NCBI RefSeq assembly: GCF_024168485.1
Contig: NZ_JALJVY010000005.1
Coordinates: 124,001-188,000, forward strand
DNA: 64,000 bases
Source of the DNA: Sphingobium sp. OAS761
GTDB taxonomy: Bacteria; Pseudomonadota; Alphaproteobacteria; Sphingomonadales; Sphingomonadaceae
Reading direction: 5' to 3'
Numbering within the stretch: position 1 is the first letter of the stretch; each line of letters opens with the position of its first letter. A model generated the notes under the pieces. That model searched no databases. It was not told the DNA's origin and saw only the letters and a list, made by a program, of their open reading frames with translations. Shown here piece by piece: positions 8,607 to 18,093 of this stretch. The position numbers were made by a program, and so were the translations under genes.

Positions 8607-9068
8607 ATGGCCAGTGCCGATATTTTCGACCGTTTGAAGCAGGATCACGACACGCATCGCCAGTTGTTCAAGAAGATGGCGGACGCGAAGGACGAGGATC
8701 AGCTGCAAAAGCTGTTCGAGCAGTTCAAGGTCGAGGTGACGGCCCATGCCGCCGCCGAGGAAGAAACGCTGTACGCGACGATGCTTGCGCGCCCGGACCT
8801 GCGGGAGGACGCCCAGCACAGCGTGTCGGAGCACAAGGAAATAGACGATTATCTGGAGGAGCTGGCCGAGCTGAAATTCAACGGCGAAGCCTGGCGCAAG
8901 AAATTCGACCAGATGAAGAAGCGCTACCTCCACCATATCGACGAGGAGGAGGAAGAGATGTTCCCGGACGCCGCCAAGGACCTGACGGCCCAAGAGGAGG
9001 AGCGGCTGGGCAAGCTGTTCGCCAAGCGCAAGCCGGCCGAACTGGAGCGCGCCGAATCCGAAAACTGA
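8607..9068 (+). CDS. hemerythrin-like HHE domain protein
   Basis: 153 residues in a four-helix pattern. The histidine/carboxylate positions of a HHE cation-binding domain are visible: QDHDTHRQLF, then HAAAEEETLY, HSVSEHKEIDDYL and RYLHHIDEEEEEMFP. Such domains bind a di-iron centre and sense or store O2, NO or iron. The C-terminal tail is charged and probably disordered. The start follows AAGAGGAGAA by six bases. It ends 10 bases before the UdgX gene, so the two are likely co-transcribed; the iron centre could be linked to the iron-sulfur proteins on either side, but that is inference. Confidence 0.88.
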   Translation: MASADIFDRLKQDHDTHRQLFKKMADAKDEDQLQKLFEQFKVEVTAHAAAEEETLYATMLARPDLREDAQHSVSEHKEIDDYLEELAELKFNGEAWRKKFDQMKKRYLHHIDEEEEEMFPDAAKDLTAQEEERLGKLFAKRKPAELERAESEN

Positions 9069-9078
9069 CGGCCCCGCC

Positions 9079-10485
9079 ATGTATCGCGTCGCCCTGACCG
9101 CGCCGGACGATTTCGACGGCTGGCGCGGGGCGGCGCGGCGACTGGCCGCCCATGATATCGATCCAGCGGACATCGTCTGGCAGATCGGGTCCGATGCATC
9201 CGACCTGTTCGGCGACCGGCCGCCGCCGCCCGAACGCCCCGAGGCAGCCTTCACCGTGCCCCGTGCGTTCGTGGATCTGGCGCAGACGGCGACCCTGCAT
9301 CGTGCCCCGGAACGCTTTGCCTTGTTGTACGAGCAGTTGCGCCGGATACGGTCGCAGCGCGGGGCGATGGACGACAGCGCCAGTCCGCTCTTGCGCCGGA
9401 TCGACATGCTGGCCAAGGCGGTGCGCCGCGACATGCACAAGATGCGCGCCTTCGTCCGCTTCCGCGAAATGCCCGAGAGCGAGGGATCACGCTACGTCGC
9501 TTGGTTCGAGCCGGACCATCATATCGTGCGCGCCAATGCCGGTTTCTTCGTCCGGCGCTTCACCACCATGCGCTGGTCGATCCTGACGCCGGAGCTGAGC
9601 CTGCACTGGGATGGCGACACCCTGAACGAGGGACCGGGAGCATCGCGCGGCGACGCGCCGCAGGACGACCCGGTCGAGGCGATCTGGAAGGGCTATTATG
9701 CCGCGATCTTCAATCCGGCCCGGCTCAAGACCGGAGCCATGCTGTCCGAGATGCCGCGCAAATATTGGCGCAACCTGCCGGAGGCCGCGCTCATTCCCCA
9801 GCTTGTCGCCGGGGCGCAGGCGCGCGAGGCGGCCATGATCGCGGCGACCCCACGATCCCCGGCGGACGATAGTCCCGAGCGGAACAGCGTGCGCGCATGG
9901 CAGCGGCTGCGCGACGAGGCGATGGGATGCACGCGTTGCCCGCTGCACCGCGACGCGACACAAACCATATTCGGCGAAGGGCCGGTCGACGCGCCGCTCG
10001 TTTTCGTGGGCGAACAGCCCGGAGATCAGGAGGATCTGGCCGGGCGGCCCTTCGTCGGCCCGGCGGGGCAGTTGTTCGACCAGGCACTGGATGCAGCCGG
10101 CGTCGACCGCGCGCGCGCCTATGTCACCAACGCGGTCAAGCATTTCAAGCATGAGCGGCGCGGCAAGCGGCGCATCCACCAGACGCCCGACGCGGGCGAG
10201 GTGCAGGCGTGCCGATGGTGGCTGACGCAGGAACTCAGCCTCGTCCGGCCGCGCCTGATCGTCGCCTTGGGCGCCACCGCCGCGCGGGCAGTGCTGGGCA
10301 AGGCGGTGACGATCAGCCGCACGCGCGGCCGGCCCATCGCGCTGGAGGATGGCACGGAGGCCTGGGTAACGGTCCATCCCAGTTATTTGCTGCGCCTGCC
10401 CGACGAAGCGAAAAGGGCAGAGGAGCGCGCGCGCTTCGTCGAGGAGTTGCGGACCATCGGCGACCGGATGAAGGCGGCGACGTAA
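9079..10485 (+). CDS. udgX: UdgX-family uracil-DNA binding protein fused to DUF4130 domain
   Basis: 468 residues. About residues 1-270 match the DUF4130 region found with radical SAM partners (HKMRAFVRFREM, then the segment ending FVRRFTTMRWSILTP). Residues about 275-465 are a family-4-like uracil-DNA glycosylase domain: CTRCPLH (iron-sulfur cysteines), the water-activating loop GEQPGDQED, an NAVKHFKHE strand and VHPSYLLRLPD. The loop GKRRIH is diagnostic of UdgX; in the mycobacterial protein the loop histidine attacks the uracil-bearing sugar and leaves the protein covalently attached to DNA. That residue here is His367. The protein is therefore expected to capture uracil in DNA rather than release it. 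It lies directly after the hemerythrin gene. Confidence 0.9.
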   Translation: MYRVALTAPDDFDGWRGAARRLAAHDIDPADIVWQIGSDASDLFGDRPPPPERPEAAFTVPRAFVDLAQTATLHRAPERFALLYEQLRRIRSQRGAMDDSASPLLRRIDMLAKAVRRDMHKMRAFVRFREMPESEGSRYVAWFEPDHHIVRANAGFFVRRFTTMRWSILTPELSLHWDGDTLNEGPGASRGDAPQDDPVEAIWKGYYAAIFNPARLKTGAMLSEMPRKYWRNLPEAALIPQLVAGAQAREAAMIAATPRSPADDSPERNSVRAWQRLRDEAMGCTRCPLHRDATQTIFGEGPVDAPLVFVGEQPGDQEDLAGRPFVGPAGQLFDQALDAAGVDRARAYVTNAVKHFKHERRGKRRIHQTPDAGEVQACRWWLTQELSLVRPRLIVALGATAARAVLGKAVTISRTRGRPIALEDGTEAWVTVHPSYLLRLPDEAKRAEERARFVEELRTIGDRMKAAT

Positions 10486-10552
10486 GGCGGGTCGCGCCGG
10501 TGGACGCGCTGGCCCCCTTGCGTCGCTCCGTCCGCCGCCTAGGGTGCGTTTC

Positions 10553-12274
10553 ATGACGATCCGCTTCCCGGCCCTGCTGGCCCCGCTCGCCCTCCTGTCC
10601 GCAACCGCCCTGACCGCCGCCGCCGCTACCGCGCCCGCGATGGCCCGCGAACCGATCGCGGCCAATGCCACCGTGTCGGCGGCCGACCCGCGCGCGGCGC
10701 AGGCAGGACAGGAAATATTGCGCAAGGGCGGCAGCGCCACCGACGCAGCGATCGCGATGATGCTGACGCTGGGCGTGGTCGAATCGCACAATAGCGGCAT
10801 CGGCGGCGGCGGCTTCCTGGTCCATCATGACGGCGCTACCGGATTGCTGGAATCGATCGACGGGCGCGAAACGGCCCCGGCAGCCGCCCGGCCCGACCGT
10901 TTCATGGGGCCGGACGGCAAGCCCCTGCCCTTCGTCCAGGCGTGGCCGGGCGGCTATTCGGTCGGCGTGCCGGGCAATGTGCGACTCGCCTGGGACGCGC
11001 ACGAGAAATGGGGCAAGCTGCCCTGGGCCGACCTGTTCCAGCCCGCGATCCGGCTGGCCGAGGACGGCTATGCACTGGGCGAACGCACCGCGACGGCGCT
11101 CGACCGGCTGAAGGACATCTGGAAGGATTTTCCCGAGATCCAGAAATATTTCTGGGTCGACGGCGCGCCGCCGCCGGTCGGCACAAGGCTCAGGAACCCG
11201 GCGCTCGCCGCACTTTACAAGAAGATCGCGGCGGAGGGACCGGATGCATTCTACACCGGAGACAATGCGCAAGCGATCGCGCAGGCGGTCACCGACGCGC
11301 CGAAAAACCCGGTGCCGATGACTATGGCCGACCTTGCCGGTTATCAGGCGAAGGAACGCAAGCCGGTTTGCGGCAAATATCGGGTCTATACCGTGTGCGG
11401 CATGGGCCCGGCGTCGGCGGGCGGCGTCACCGTGCTGGAGATACTGGGCATGGTCGAGCGTTTTCCGCTGGCCAAATGGGGCAAGGACGACCCGCGCAGC
11501 TGGCATGTCATCGGCGAGGCGATGCAGCTGGCCTATGCCGATCGCGACACGTGGCTGGGCGATCCCGATTTCGTGTCGGTGCCGGTCACCGGCATGATCG
11601 ACCCCGCATATCTCCGGCGGCGGTCGGCGACGATCCGGCTGGACCGGTCCCTGCGAACCTACGAACCCGGCACGCCGCCGGGCGCGCAGCCGCGCACCGC
11701 CGCGGGACCGCAGCCCGAGGTCGGCACCAGCCATTTCGTCGCGGTGGACCGGGACGGCGACGTCGCCAGCTGGACATCCACCATCGAAAGTTTCTTCGGC
11801 AGCCAGCTGGTCGCCAACGGCGTGATCCTGAACAACGAACTGACCGATTTCAGCTTCGTGCCGGAAAAAAACGGGGCGCCGGTCGCCAACCGGGTGGAGC
11901 CGGGCAAGCGGCCCCTGTCGTCCATGTCGCCGACCATCGTCTATGACGAAAAGGGCATGCCGATCTTCACCGTAGGCGCGGCGGGCGGCCGCACCATCAT
12001 CATGCAGGTGGCCAAGGCGCTGATCGCGCATTTCGACTGGGGTCTGTCGGCGCAGGATTCCATCGCCATGGGCCTTATCTATTACAACAAGGACGGGCTG
12101 GTGCTGGAAAAGGGCACCGCGCTGGAGGCGATGAAGGCCCCGCTCGAAAAGCTGGGCCACAGCGTGTCGCTCAGCCCGCTCGGCCTGAAGGCCAATGCGG
12201 CGGAACGCACGGCCGACGGCCACTGGGTCGGCGCGGCGGACCCGCGCAGCCCCGGCGTGTCTTTGCAGGAATGA
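10553..12274 (+). CDS. ggt: gamma-glutamyltransferase
   Basis: 573 residues with an N-terminal signal peptide (about 1-32, ending AMA). The protein is the Ntn-type gamma-glutamyltranspeptidase that cleaves glutathione and other gamma-glutamyl peptides in the periplasm. Visible motifs are SGIGGGGFLV, the segment DGRETAP, and the autoprocessing site at Thr392 in EVGTSHFVAVD, which becomes the N-terminal nucleophile of the small subunit. Further support is NGVILNNELTDFS and RPLSSMSPTIV. A GTG nine bases earlier is an alternative start. It probably supplies cysteinylglycine and glutamate from glutathione. Confidence 0.93.
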   Translation: MTIRFPALLAPLALLSATALTAAAATAPAMAREPIAANATVSAADPRAAQAGQEILRKGGSATDAAIAMMLTLGVVESHNSGIGGGGFLVHHDGATGLLESIDGRETAPAAARPDRFMGPDGKPLPFVQAWPGGYSVGVPGNVRLAWDAHEKWGKLPWADLFQPAIRLAEDGYALGERTATALDRLKDIWKDFPEIQKYFWVDGAPPPVGTRLRNPALAALYKKIAAEGPDAFYTGDNAQAIAQAVTDAPKNPVPMTMADLAGYQAKERKPVCGKYRVYTVCGMGPASAGGVTVLEILGMVERFPLAKWGKDDPRSWHVIGEAMQLAYADRDTWLGDPDFVSVPVTGMIDPAYLRRRSATIRLDRSLRTYEPGTPPGAQPRTAAGPQPEVGTSHFVAVDRDGDVASWTSTIESFFGSQLVANGVILNNELTDFSFVPEKNGAPVANRVEPGKRPLSSMSPTIVYDEKGMPIFTVGAAGGRTIIMQVAKALIAHFDWGLSAQDSIAMGLIYYNKDGLVLEKGTALEAMKAPLEKLGHSVSLSPLGLKANAAERTADGHWVGAADPRSPGVSLQE

Positions 12275-12337
12275 CCGCAGCCCGGCTTGCGGGTGTCGTG
12301 ATGGTTGGACGCGGCCCCGTTGCGGACGTCGCTACCC

Positions 12338-12429
12338 CGTCATCCCGGGCTTGACCCGGGACCCGGCCTTTCGTCTTGAACCTTTAGGTGAGACAGGCAG
12401 CGGGATCCCGGATCAGGTCCGGGGTGACG
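12338..12429 (+). repeat. REP-like dispersed palindromic repeat
   Basis: Two arms, CGTCATCCCGGGCTTGACCC at the left end and an imperfect inverted copy ending GGTCCGGGGTGACG at the right, flank a 35-base centre. Each arm is also internally palindromic (CCCGGG...CCCGGG). This is the form of extragenic palindromes common in sphingomonad genomes. It lies between convergent genes, as is typical. I saw only one copy in this window. Confidence 0.72.
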
Positions 12430-12501
12430 AAAACGGAAATGACCGGGACCCATCCCGATGTTGCCGCCATCGGGCAGCCTTTTAGAGCTACAAGAGGAGA
12501 T

Positions 12502-12530
12502 GAAAGGGCGGCCCTTGTTGCCGCCCTTTC
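12502..12530. terminator. bidirectional hairpin terminator between ggt and the M1 peptidase gene
   Basis: A perfect 11-bp stem (GAAAGGGCGGC / GCCGCCCTTTC) with a 7-nt loop lies 9 bases past the end of the peptidase gene and 228 bases past ggt. A T-rich stretch follows on the plus strand; the minus-strand side is less T-rich. It likely stops transcription from both convergent genes. Confidence 0.75.
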
Positions 12531-12539
12531 CGTTTCCGC

Positions 12540-15191
12540 TTATTTTTTCGCGGCGAACCATGCGGCCAGCGGCGCCTTCACCCTGGCGCGCGTGGCGACA
12601 CGGGTGCGGATCGCGGCGATGGCGCGATCGGTCACCTTGCGCGATTCCGGCGTCAGATACCGGGTCGCATAGGCATCCAGCTTGTCGGCCATGGCCGGGT
12701 CCGCCGATCCGCCGCCCAGCCGCGCGAGCGCCTGACTGCGCGCCGACACGTCGATCAGCGATTCATACTGCGCGCGATGCGCCAGCACATAATCGACCGC
12801 CAGCATCGGATGCTCGTAGCCGACCGCGCCGATGATCGCCGCGCTGGTGGTCTTGCCCGGTTCATCGGTCAGGGCGAGGTCGAGCGCCTGCTGCGCCAGC
12901 TTTTCGTCCTTCGCGCTGCCCAGCAGCGTATAGCCGGTGCTCTTTTCCAGATCGGAACTGGCGTTCTTCGCCAGAACGCGCAGCCGGTCCCAGGTCGCCT
13001 GGTCGGCATTCTTGGCGATGATGGCGAGCCAGGTGGTGCGCAGCGGCCCGTCGAGCGCCGTCGGATCCTGGGCGAGCGCGGCGAAACGGCGATTGGCCTC
13101 CGCCACCACGCCCTTGTCCCCCATATCGCCCAGCGTCGACACCAGCGCCGAGCGCAGGACCGGCACCTGCGGCCCTTCGCCCGCCTTGGCGTCGTAGCCG
13201 ATCCGCGCAAGCACCGGGGTCAGTTTGGCGGAGCTGTAGGCAAGCACCCGCGCCTGCGCCGCCGGATCGCTTTCGAGCATGTCGTAGGCGCTGCCCAGAT
13301 AGCCGGGCACTTCGGCCAGGACGGCGGGGCTGGCGCCGGCAGGCACCGAGTCCACCAGGTCGAACGCCAGGTCGATCGGCTGGTAACCGCCGAGCGCCAA
13401 CTGGAAATTATCGGCGAGCAGGCCGGTCTGGTCGATGCTGGCGAGCTTCGTGAAATCCCTTGCCAGCGCCTTCACATTGGCGGCCGGATAGAGCGAGCGA
13501 TAATAGCCGGTCTGGCCCGCGTTGACGATATAGGCGCCGCAGCCCGGCAGCGTGACGGTGCCGTTGCCCTGAAGAATGAGGCGCTGCGCATCGCCGCCCA
13601 CCGTCTGCGCCTTTACCGGCACGTTCCATTTGAGCGGCGTCTTGTCCTGATGATCGCGGCTATATTCGCCCTGGCTGAGCGTCACGACGGTGTTGCCGCC
13701 ACGGCACTGCGCGCTTTCCACCTTCACCAGCGGAATGCCCGGCTGGCTGGTGAAGTCGTGCGCGATCGACACCAGTCCCTGCGCGCCCGCGCCCTCCACC
13801 GCCTTCCACAGATCGTCGGTCACGGTATTTCCGTAGGCATGGGCCTTCATATAGGATTGCAGGCCGGTCTTCCACGCATCCTCGCCGGCATAGCCTTCCA
13901 GCATGGTGATGACCGCTTCGCCCTTCTGGTAGGTGATCGCGTCGAACGCCTGGTTCACCTGATCCACCGTGGTGATCTTCTGCACGACGGGATGGGTGGT
14001 GGCGAGCGAGTCGAGGCTCATCGCCGCCTCGCGCCCGTCGACGCGGGTCAGCAGCATTTCCCAGTCGGGTTGCAGCTTGTCGGTGACCTTGGTCGCCATC
14101 CAGCTGGCGAAGCCTTCGTTCAGCCACAGATCGTCCCACCAGGCCATGGTCACGAGGTCGCCGAACCACTGGTGCGCCATTTCATGCGCGACGGTTTCGT
14201 AGATGCGGCGCTTGGTGGCTTCGGAGGTGAAGCGCGGATCGACCAGCAGGGCGCGTTCGAAGGTGAAGATCGCGCCCCAATTCTCCATCGCGCTGAAGAA
14301 CTGGCTCTGGCCGGGGCCGGCGACATTGTCGAGCTTTGGCAGCGGGAAAGGCGTGCCGAAATAGTCGTTATACCAGGGCAGGATGGCCGCCGACGCATCG
14401 AGCGCCAGCTGGGCCTTGCCGGTGTTGCCCTTGCCGGTGACAACGCCGACTTCGGTATTGCCCACCATCTTGGTCGCGCGATCCAGGTCGCCCAGACCGA
14501 AGAAGAGCAGATAGGACGACATTTTCGGCGAAGTGCCGAACGTCACGCGCTTGGTGCCGTTGCCCAGATCCTTCGAATCCTTCACCGGCATGTTGCCCAC
14601 GGCCATTTCGCCGGCAGGCACGACGGCGCTCAGGTCGAAGGTCGCCTTGTAGCTGGGCTCGTCCCAGCTCGGCACGAAGCGACGGGCGTCGGGCGCCTCG
14701 AACTGGGTGAAGAGCGCGCGCTTCGCCGCGCCCGCATTGTCGGTATAGTCAAGCGCGAACAGCCCGTTCGCCTGCGTATTGATGATCCCCGCATAATCGA
14801 CGGCAAGCGTGTAGCGGCCCGGCTGAAGCGGCGTGCCGAAATCGAAGGTCACGGTCTGCGCGTCGGCGTCGACCGTGGCCTTGCCTTTCATCGCCTTTCC
14901 CTTCGCCGGGGTCAGCGTGACCGTGCCGAAGCTGAGGTCCGCCGCATTCAGGACCAGCGCGGGCATCGCCTCGCTCACGCTGAGGTCGATCGAAGCCTTG
15001 CCGGTGAATGTGAGCTTGGGCGCGTCGGGCGTCACCTCGATACTGTAATGGCTGGGCGCGGCACCGCGGGGTAGCTGGGTGGTTATGCCCGCGGCAGGCC
15101 CGGCGGGCGCGCTGCCCTGGGCAAATGCGGGGGTCGCCAGGGCGACCGGGGCGGCCGCGATCAGCAGCGGCAGGATTTTTGCAAGGTTCAT
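12540..15191 (-). CDS. M1 family zinc aminopeptidase, exported
   Basis: 883 residues with a signal peptide (about 1-24, ending AFA-Q). The N-terminal beta domain leads to the substrate motif FSAMENWGAIF (GxMEN class) and the catalytic zinc site HEMAH at residues 336-340 with the third ligand Glu359 in WLNEGFASW. The remainder is the ERAP1-like helical C-terminal domain that encloses the active site. Members remove N-terminal amino acids from peptides. The signal peptide indicates a periplasmic or secreted enzyme, unlike cytosolic PepN. Length is typical. It is probably monocistronic. Confidence 0.94.
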   Translation of the reverse strand: MNLAKILPLLIAAAPVALATPAFAQGSAPAGPAAGITTQLPRGAAPSHYSIEVTPDAPKLTFTGKASIDLSVSEAMPALVLNAADLSFGTVTLTPAKGKAMKGKATVDADAQTVTFDFGTPLQPGRYTLAVDYAGIINTQANGLFALDYTDNAGAAKRALFTQFEAPDARRFVPSWDEPSYKATFDLSAVVPAGEMAVGNMPVKDSKDLGNGTKRVTFGTSPKMSSYLLFFGLGDLDRATKMVGNTEVGVVTGKGNTGKAQLALDASAAILPWYNDYFGTPFPLPKLDNVAGPGQSQFFSAMENWGAIFTFERALLVDPRFTSEATKRRIYETVAHEMAHQWFGDLVTMAWWDDLWLNEGFASWMATKVTDKLQPDWEMLLTRVDGREAAMSLDSLATTHPVVQKITTVDQVNQAFDAITYQKGEAVITMLEGYAGEDAWKTGLQSYMKAHAYGNTVTDDLWKAVEGAGAQGLVSIAHDFTSQPGIPLVKVESAQCRGGNTVVTLSQGEYSRDHQDKTPLKWNVPVKAQTVGGDAQRLILQGNGTVTLPGCGAYIVNAGQTGYYRSLYPAANVKALARDFTKLASIDQTGLLADNFQLALGGYQPIDLAFDLVDSVPAGASPAVLAEVPGYLGSAYDMLESDPAAQARVLAYSSAKLTPVLARIGYDAKAGEGPQVPVLRSALVSTLGDMGDKGVVAEANRRFAALAQDPTALDGPLRTTWLAIIAKNADQATWDRLRVLAKNASSDLEKSTGYTLLGSAKDEKLAQQALDLALTDEPGKTTSAAIIGAVGYEHPMLAVDYVLAHRAQYESLIDVSARSQALARLGGGSADPAMADKLDAYATRYLTPESRKVTDRAIAAIRTRVATRARVKAPLAAWFAAKK

Positions 15192-15357
15192 GGGATGACA
15201 GACTCCGACACGTCTTGAGGGGGCGGCATGAGATTATATCTCTGGCCCAATGAACGCGGGATCAACCGTTTCGCTGCATCGGTCAAGCGATCAGGCGGCA
15301 CGGCAATGTCGTTGGTCGAAGCCTGTTGGGCGTTTGTCAAACTGTCGGCGGCGCGCG

Positions 15358-15819
15358 TCAGCCCCGGCCGCGATAACCCGGCACGTCCTGCGGCGGCAGC
15401 CACAGGCCCGCCGGCGGATCACCCGATTGCCAGAAGACGTCGATGGGAATGCCGCCGCGCGGATACCAGTAGCCGCCGATGCGCAGCCAGAGCGGCTTCA
15501 TTTCGGCAAACAGTCGCTCGCCAATGCCCACGGTGCAATCTTCGTGAAAGGCGGCGTGATTGCGGAAGGCGCCCAGAAACAGCTTGAGCGACTTGGATTC
15601 GACGATGGTGTCGGCGGGCGCATAGTCGATCACCAGATGGGCGAAGTCGGGCTGGCCGGTGACGGGGCAGAGCGAGGTGAATTCGGGCGCGGTGAAGCGC
15701 ACCAGATAGGGCTTGCCGGGACGCGGATTGGGCACATAGTCCAGCACGGCCTGTTCCGGCGATGCCGGCAGTGCGCTCGTCTGCCCCAGATGCAGCGGAG
15801 TCGTGGGAAGGTCGGTCAT
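15358..15819 (-). CDS. queF: NADPH-dependent 7-cyano-7-deazaguanine reductase (preQ1 synthase)
   Basis: 153 residues, the short single-domain QueF type. The catalytic cysteine is Cys51 in [12 protein letters not shown] with the proton-donor Asp at 58; the substrate-binding Glu lies in [20 protein letters not shown], and HEDC follows. It reduces preQ0 to preQ1 for queuosine in tRNA. The start (MTDLPTT) was chosen because upstream in-frame codons read into a basic, non-conserved stretch. No other queuosine genes are adjacent. Confidence 0.95.
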   Translation of the reverse strand: MTDLPTTPLHLGQTSALPASPEQAVLDYVPNPRPGKPYLVRFTAPEFTSLCPVTGQPDFAHLVIDYAPADTIVESKSLKLFLGAFRNHAAFHEDCTVGIGERLFAEMKPLWLRIGGYWYPRGGIPIDVFWQSGDPPAGLWLPPQDVPGYRGRG

Positions 15820-15909
15820 GCCGTGCCCATAGGCGATCGGGCGAAGCCTGTCATCGTCCCGTCTCCGTCCCCTTGCAGTCCGGGGCATCTTGTGTCTTTG
15901 GCCTTTGCC

Positions 15910-17166
15910 ATGGGGTCCCGCCTTTTCCTGTCATCCTGCATCGCCGCCTGGCTGCTGTCCGCAACGGCGCCCGTGCTGGCGCAGCAGACCGAGCCGACGC
16001 AGAGTTCGCCGCCGGTCTTTTCGCTGCCACCGGGCAATTCTTCGCAGCCCGCGGCGCCGCAGCGCCAGGGGCCGGAACTGGACATATTCCGCAACGACAC
16101 CGTTCCGGCGACGCCGCCGCCCGCGATCACGCCGACCGCGCCTGCCCGGACCGCTCCGACGCCGGTGCCGACGCCGACGCGTCCCGAGCGCGCGACACGG
16201 ACCACGCCGCGCGCGGCGCCGGTCGCGCCCCCATCAACCCGCCCGGAACCAGAACCCGCGTCGGAACCCGCGCCGAACCCCGAACCGGCCGACCGCATCC
16301 CCGCACCCGACCCGGTCGATGTCGGCAATGGCGCCGGATCGGCCGAGGCCGTCAACGAAAGCGCGCCGCCGGTCGCACCCGCGCCGGAGGCAGCGCCTGT
16401 CGAACCGGCGTCGCCGGACAGGCCCTGGCTGTGGATCGCCGGCGCGCTCGCCGCACTCGCGCTGGCTGGCCTTGCCGTCATTCGGCGGCGCGGGAAGGCA
16501 GCCCCCGTTGCCCGGGGGACAACAACGCCTGCCGTCACGCCGCCACCACCGCCGCCTTCCCGGCCGCCTTCACCCCCGGCCCGACCCGCCACTCCAGCGC
16601 CGCGCGCGCCCGACCTGGCACCGGCCGCGCCGCCGACGACCCCCGGCCGCCCCTGGATCGACCTGCACATGACGGTGACGCAGGCGCGTCTTTCGGTGAT
16701 GGGCCTGACCGTCGCCTATCGCCTGATCCTGCATAATCGTGGCGATGTACCGGCCGGTGACCTGCTGGTGCGCGGCGCGATCGGCAATGCGGGCGCGCGA
16801 CAACAGGTCATGCTCGATGGATTCTTCAGCGGGCAGGACGGCCTGCCGCTGCATTCGCTGGTTGCCCTTGATGCAGGCGGGACCATCGCTCTCGAAGGGG
16901 AACTGCGCCTGCCCCACGACAGGATCGAGCCGGTCGCCATGGGCGAACGCGCCCTGATCGTGCCGCTGGCAGCCTTCGATGTCGCCTATCGCTGGGGCGC
17001 CGACGACGCGAAGCCCAATGGCCAGGGTCGCACCGCCCGTGCCTTCATCGTCGGGCAGGAGCAACAGCCTCCCGCCGACCGGCTCTCGCCTTTCCGGCTG
17101 GACCAGGGGCTGCGCCAATATCCCCGCCCGGCCGCGCGCGCCGCGACGGAACTGACCCCCTCCTGA
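15910..17166 (+). CDS. proline-rich single-pass membrane protein, unknown function
   Basis: 418 residues. It has a signal peptide (about 1-25, ending VLAQ), a long disordered Pro/Ala/Thr/Glu-rich segment (about 30-165), a transmembrane helix near residues 178-196 ([20 protein letters not shown]) with RRRGK after it, a second Pro-rich linker, and a folded C-terminal domain of about 170 residues ([20 protein letters not shown] to the end). The topology predicts an exported N-terminal half and a cytosolic C-terminal domain. I do not recognise the C-terminal domain; it is beta-rich in appearance. The start ATG is the first before the signal peptide. Confidence 0.7.
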   Translation: MGSRLFLSSCIAAWLLSATAPVLAQQTEPTQSSPPVFSLPPGNSSQPAAPQRQGPELDIFRNDTVPATPPPAITPTAPARTAPTPVPTPTRPERATRTTPRAAPVAPPSTRPEPEPASEPAPNPEPADRIPAPDPVDVGNGAGSAEAVNESAPPVAPAPEAAPVEPASPDRPWLWIAGALAALALAGLAVIRRRGKAAPVARGTTTPAVTPPPPPPSRPPSPPARPATPAPRAPDLAPAAPPTTPGRPWIDLHMTVTQARLSVMGLTVAYRLILHNRGDVPAGDLLVRGAIGNAGARQQVMLDGFFSGQDGLPLHSLVALDAGGTIALEGELRLPHDRIEPVAMGERALIVPLAAFDVAYRWGADDAKPNGQGRTARAFIVGQEQQPPADRLSPFRLDQGLRQYPRPAARAATELTPS

Positions 17167-17247
17167 CCCCCTTTCCAGCGCCGCCGCCCCGTCCTAGAAG
17201 ACAGGGAAGGGCGGGTCGCCGACAGGACAGGCTGGAAAAGGACGAGC

Positions 17248-18093
17248 ATGGACATTCTGGTATCCACCGACTGGCTGGCCGATGAGCTGGACGCGCCCGA
17301 CCTCGTCATCCTGGATGCCAGCCTGTTCCTGCCGGGTTCGCCGCGCGACGCGCGCGAGGAGTTCGAGACGGCCCATATTCCCGGCGCCGCCTTCCTGGAC
17401 CTTTCGAACCTGGCCGATCAGGACGACCCGACGCCCGGCATGTTGCCGCCCGACGCGATGATGACGCAGCGGATGCAGGCCCTGGGCGTCAACGCCGACA
17501 GCCGGATCGTCGTCTATGACAACAGCCCGACGCACAGCGCCGCGCGCGGCTGGTGGATGATGCGGGTCTATGGTCTGGGCGCGTCGACCGCGATCCTGGA
17601 CGGCGGATTGCCCAAATGGATCGCGGAAGGCCGTCCGGTAGAGGCCGGGGCAGCGACGCCCGCGCCGGGCAGCGCGATCGCCCGGCTTGACCGGGCCAGC
17701 GTGCGGACCAAGGCCGACCTGCTTGCCAATGTCGAAAGCGGCGCGGCGCAGGTGCTGGACGCGCGCGGCGCCGGCCGCTTCACGGGCGCGGAGGCCGAAC
17801 CCCGCCCCAGCATGGCGTCGGGCCACATCCCCGGCAGCCGCAACATCCCCTCCTCCGCCTTCTTCCGTGCGGACAACAGCATGAAGCAGGACGACGAATT
17901 GCGACGTCTGTTCGAAGAGGCGGGTGCCGATTTCGACCGTCCGTTCATCACGACCTGCGGCAGCGGCGTTACGGCCGCGATCATCCTCGCGGGGCTGGAA
18001 TTGCTCGGCAAGACCGATGTCGGCCTCTATGACGGCAGCTGGTCCGAATGGGGCTTCGACCCTGCCACGCCCAAGGCGACGGGGACGGCATGA
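17248..18093 (+). CDS. sseA: 3-mercaptopyruvate sulfurtransferase
   Basis: 281 residues with two rhodanese domains. The N-terminal domain has HIPGAAFLDL and VVYDNSP; the C-terminal domain has HIPGSRNIP and the active-site loop TTCGSGVTAA with nucleophile Cys237. The loop CGSGVTA is typical of mercaptopyruvate sulfurtransferases rather than thiosulfate sulfurtransferases. It transfers sulfur from 3-mercaptopyruvate to thiol or cyanide acceptors. The stop overlaps the metC start by four bases, making a sulfur-amino-acid unit. Confidence 0.93.
   Translation: MDILVSTDWLADELDAPDLVILDASLFLPGSPRDAREEFETAHIPGAAFLDLSNLADQDDPTPGMLPPDAMMTQRMQALGVNADSRIVVYDNSPTHSAARGWWMMRVYGLGASTAILDGGLPKWIAEGRPVEAGAATPAPGSAIARLDRASVRTKADLLANVESGAAQVLDARGAGRFTGAEAEPRPSMASGHIPGSRNIPSSAFFRADNSMKQDDELRRLFEEAGADFDRPFITTCGSGVTAAIILAGLELLGKTDVGLYDGSWSEWGFDPATPKATGTA

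Noticed and set aside
10313-12223. Long minus-strand frame opposite gamma-glutamyltransferase
   Set aside because: Shadow of a conserved enzyme with an intact Ntn-nucleophile site.
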